Assembly (NCBI GenBank): GCA_946493085.1
Contig: CAMMAC010000017.1
Location: 1-34,082 of the forward strand
Source of the DNA: an uncultured Clostridiaceae bacterium
Lineage (GTDB): Bacteria > Bacillota > Clostridia > TANB77 > CAG-508
Direction: 5' to 3'
DNA length: 34,082 nucleotides
Part shown: in pieces, positions 33,999 through 34,082 of the stretch
Position numbering within the stretch: the first letter of the stretch is position 1
Layout of the letters: every line of letters starts with the position of its first letter
Position numbers and translations under genes: made by a program
Notes under the pieces: model-generated
The model's database searches: none
The model's input: only the letters and a program-made list of their open reading frames with translations
Told to the model about the DNA's origin: nothing

Positions 33999-34082
33999 AC
34001 AAGTCGTTACACAACAGATTGTATTGCAAAAAAGTACATTGAAAAGTAAACAATAAACAAACCTTTGAAGAAACCAAGCGGT

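Larger units (their letters stand above)
33608..34082 (+). other. Gene-free stretch: probable rRNA operon promoter and leader region
   Basis: No coding frame is credible here. The stretch holds three promoter-like pairs in the plus direction (33691-33719, 33784-33812, 33970-33998). After the last one comes ACATTGAAAAGTAAACAATAA (34039-34059), which recalls the TTGAAAACTGAATA-type tract common in pre-rRNA leaders of Firmicutes. A 16S rRNA gene probably begins soon after the right edge; none is inside the window. Confidence 0.5.

Noticed and set aside
1..34082. CRISPR array, insertion sequence or transposase, tRNA gene
   Set aside because: No regularly spaced repeats, no transposase or integrase frame, and no complete T-arm/acceptor pattern was found in the window.

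Overview
The window comes from a low-GC, endospore-forming member of the Firmicutes, most likely an uncultured or gut-type Clostridia lineage. Evidence for this is the AT-rich codon use, the strong AGGAGG-type ribosome sites, the Bacillus-like gene order divIB-ylxW-ylxX-sbp-ftsA-ftsZ-spoIIGA-sigE-sigG-ylmC, and a cwlD spore-cortex amidase. No RNA gene lies fully inside the window. The last 400 bases look like the promoter and leader region of an rRNA operon that starts just past the right edge.

Region 1 (1-2.3 kb) is accessory. It holds a methyltransferase gene broken by one amber codon, an orphan 217-codon gene, a 41-codon gene on the minus strand, a candidate small RNA that copies the antisense of that small gene's start region, and a second candidate structured RNA with its own terminator. 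Imperfect direct repeats lie near both ends, so this may be a small integrated islet or the right end of a larger one.

Region 2 (2.5-12 kb) is mostly cell envelope. It has a small orphan gene, a large secreted thioester-domain surface protein with five repeat units, and a four-gene operon (anchored Ig-like protein, CmpB-type membrane protein, degenerate receiver-GGDEF protein, DUF2752 protein). Two minus-strand genes follow, cwlD and a DUF4190 protein.

Region 3 (12.3-22.9 kb) is dominated by one 2735-codon gene that resembles cyclic beta-1,2-glucan synthase (GT84, glycoamylase-like and GH94 modules). Its stop codon sits inside its own terminator hairpin. An orphan membrane protein with a consensus promoter and a CCA-adding tRNA nucleotidyltransferase follow.

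Region 4 (23-33.6 kb) is the end of the division/cell-wall cluster joined to the sporulation sigma cassette: murA, divIB/ftsQ, two DUF881 genes, sbp, ftsA, ftsZ, spoIIGA, sigE, sigG, ylmC, then a DUF308 membrane protein. SpoIIGA should process pro-sigma-E in the mother cell, and sigma-G runs the late forespore programme. The sigE-sigG junction has a layout in which read-through mRNA would hide the sigG ribosome site, while mRNA from a local forespore-type promoter would not.

Two families of short palindromic intergenic repeats recur across the window: one built on GGGACATTCCTTAAAG, the other on TGTCCATTTA...TTAAATGAGACA.
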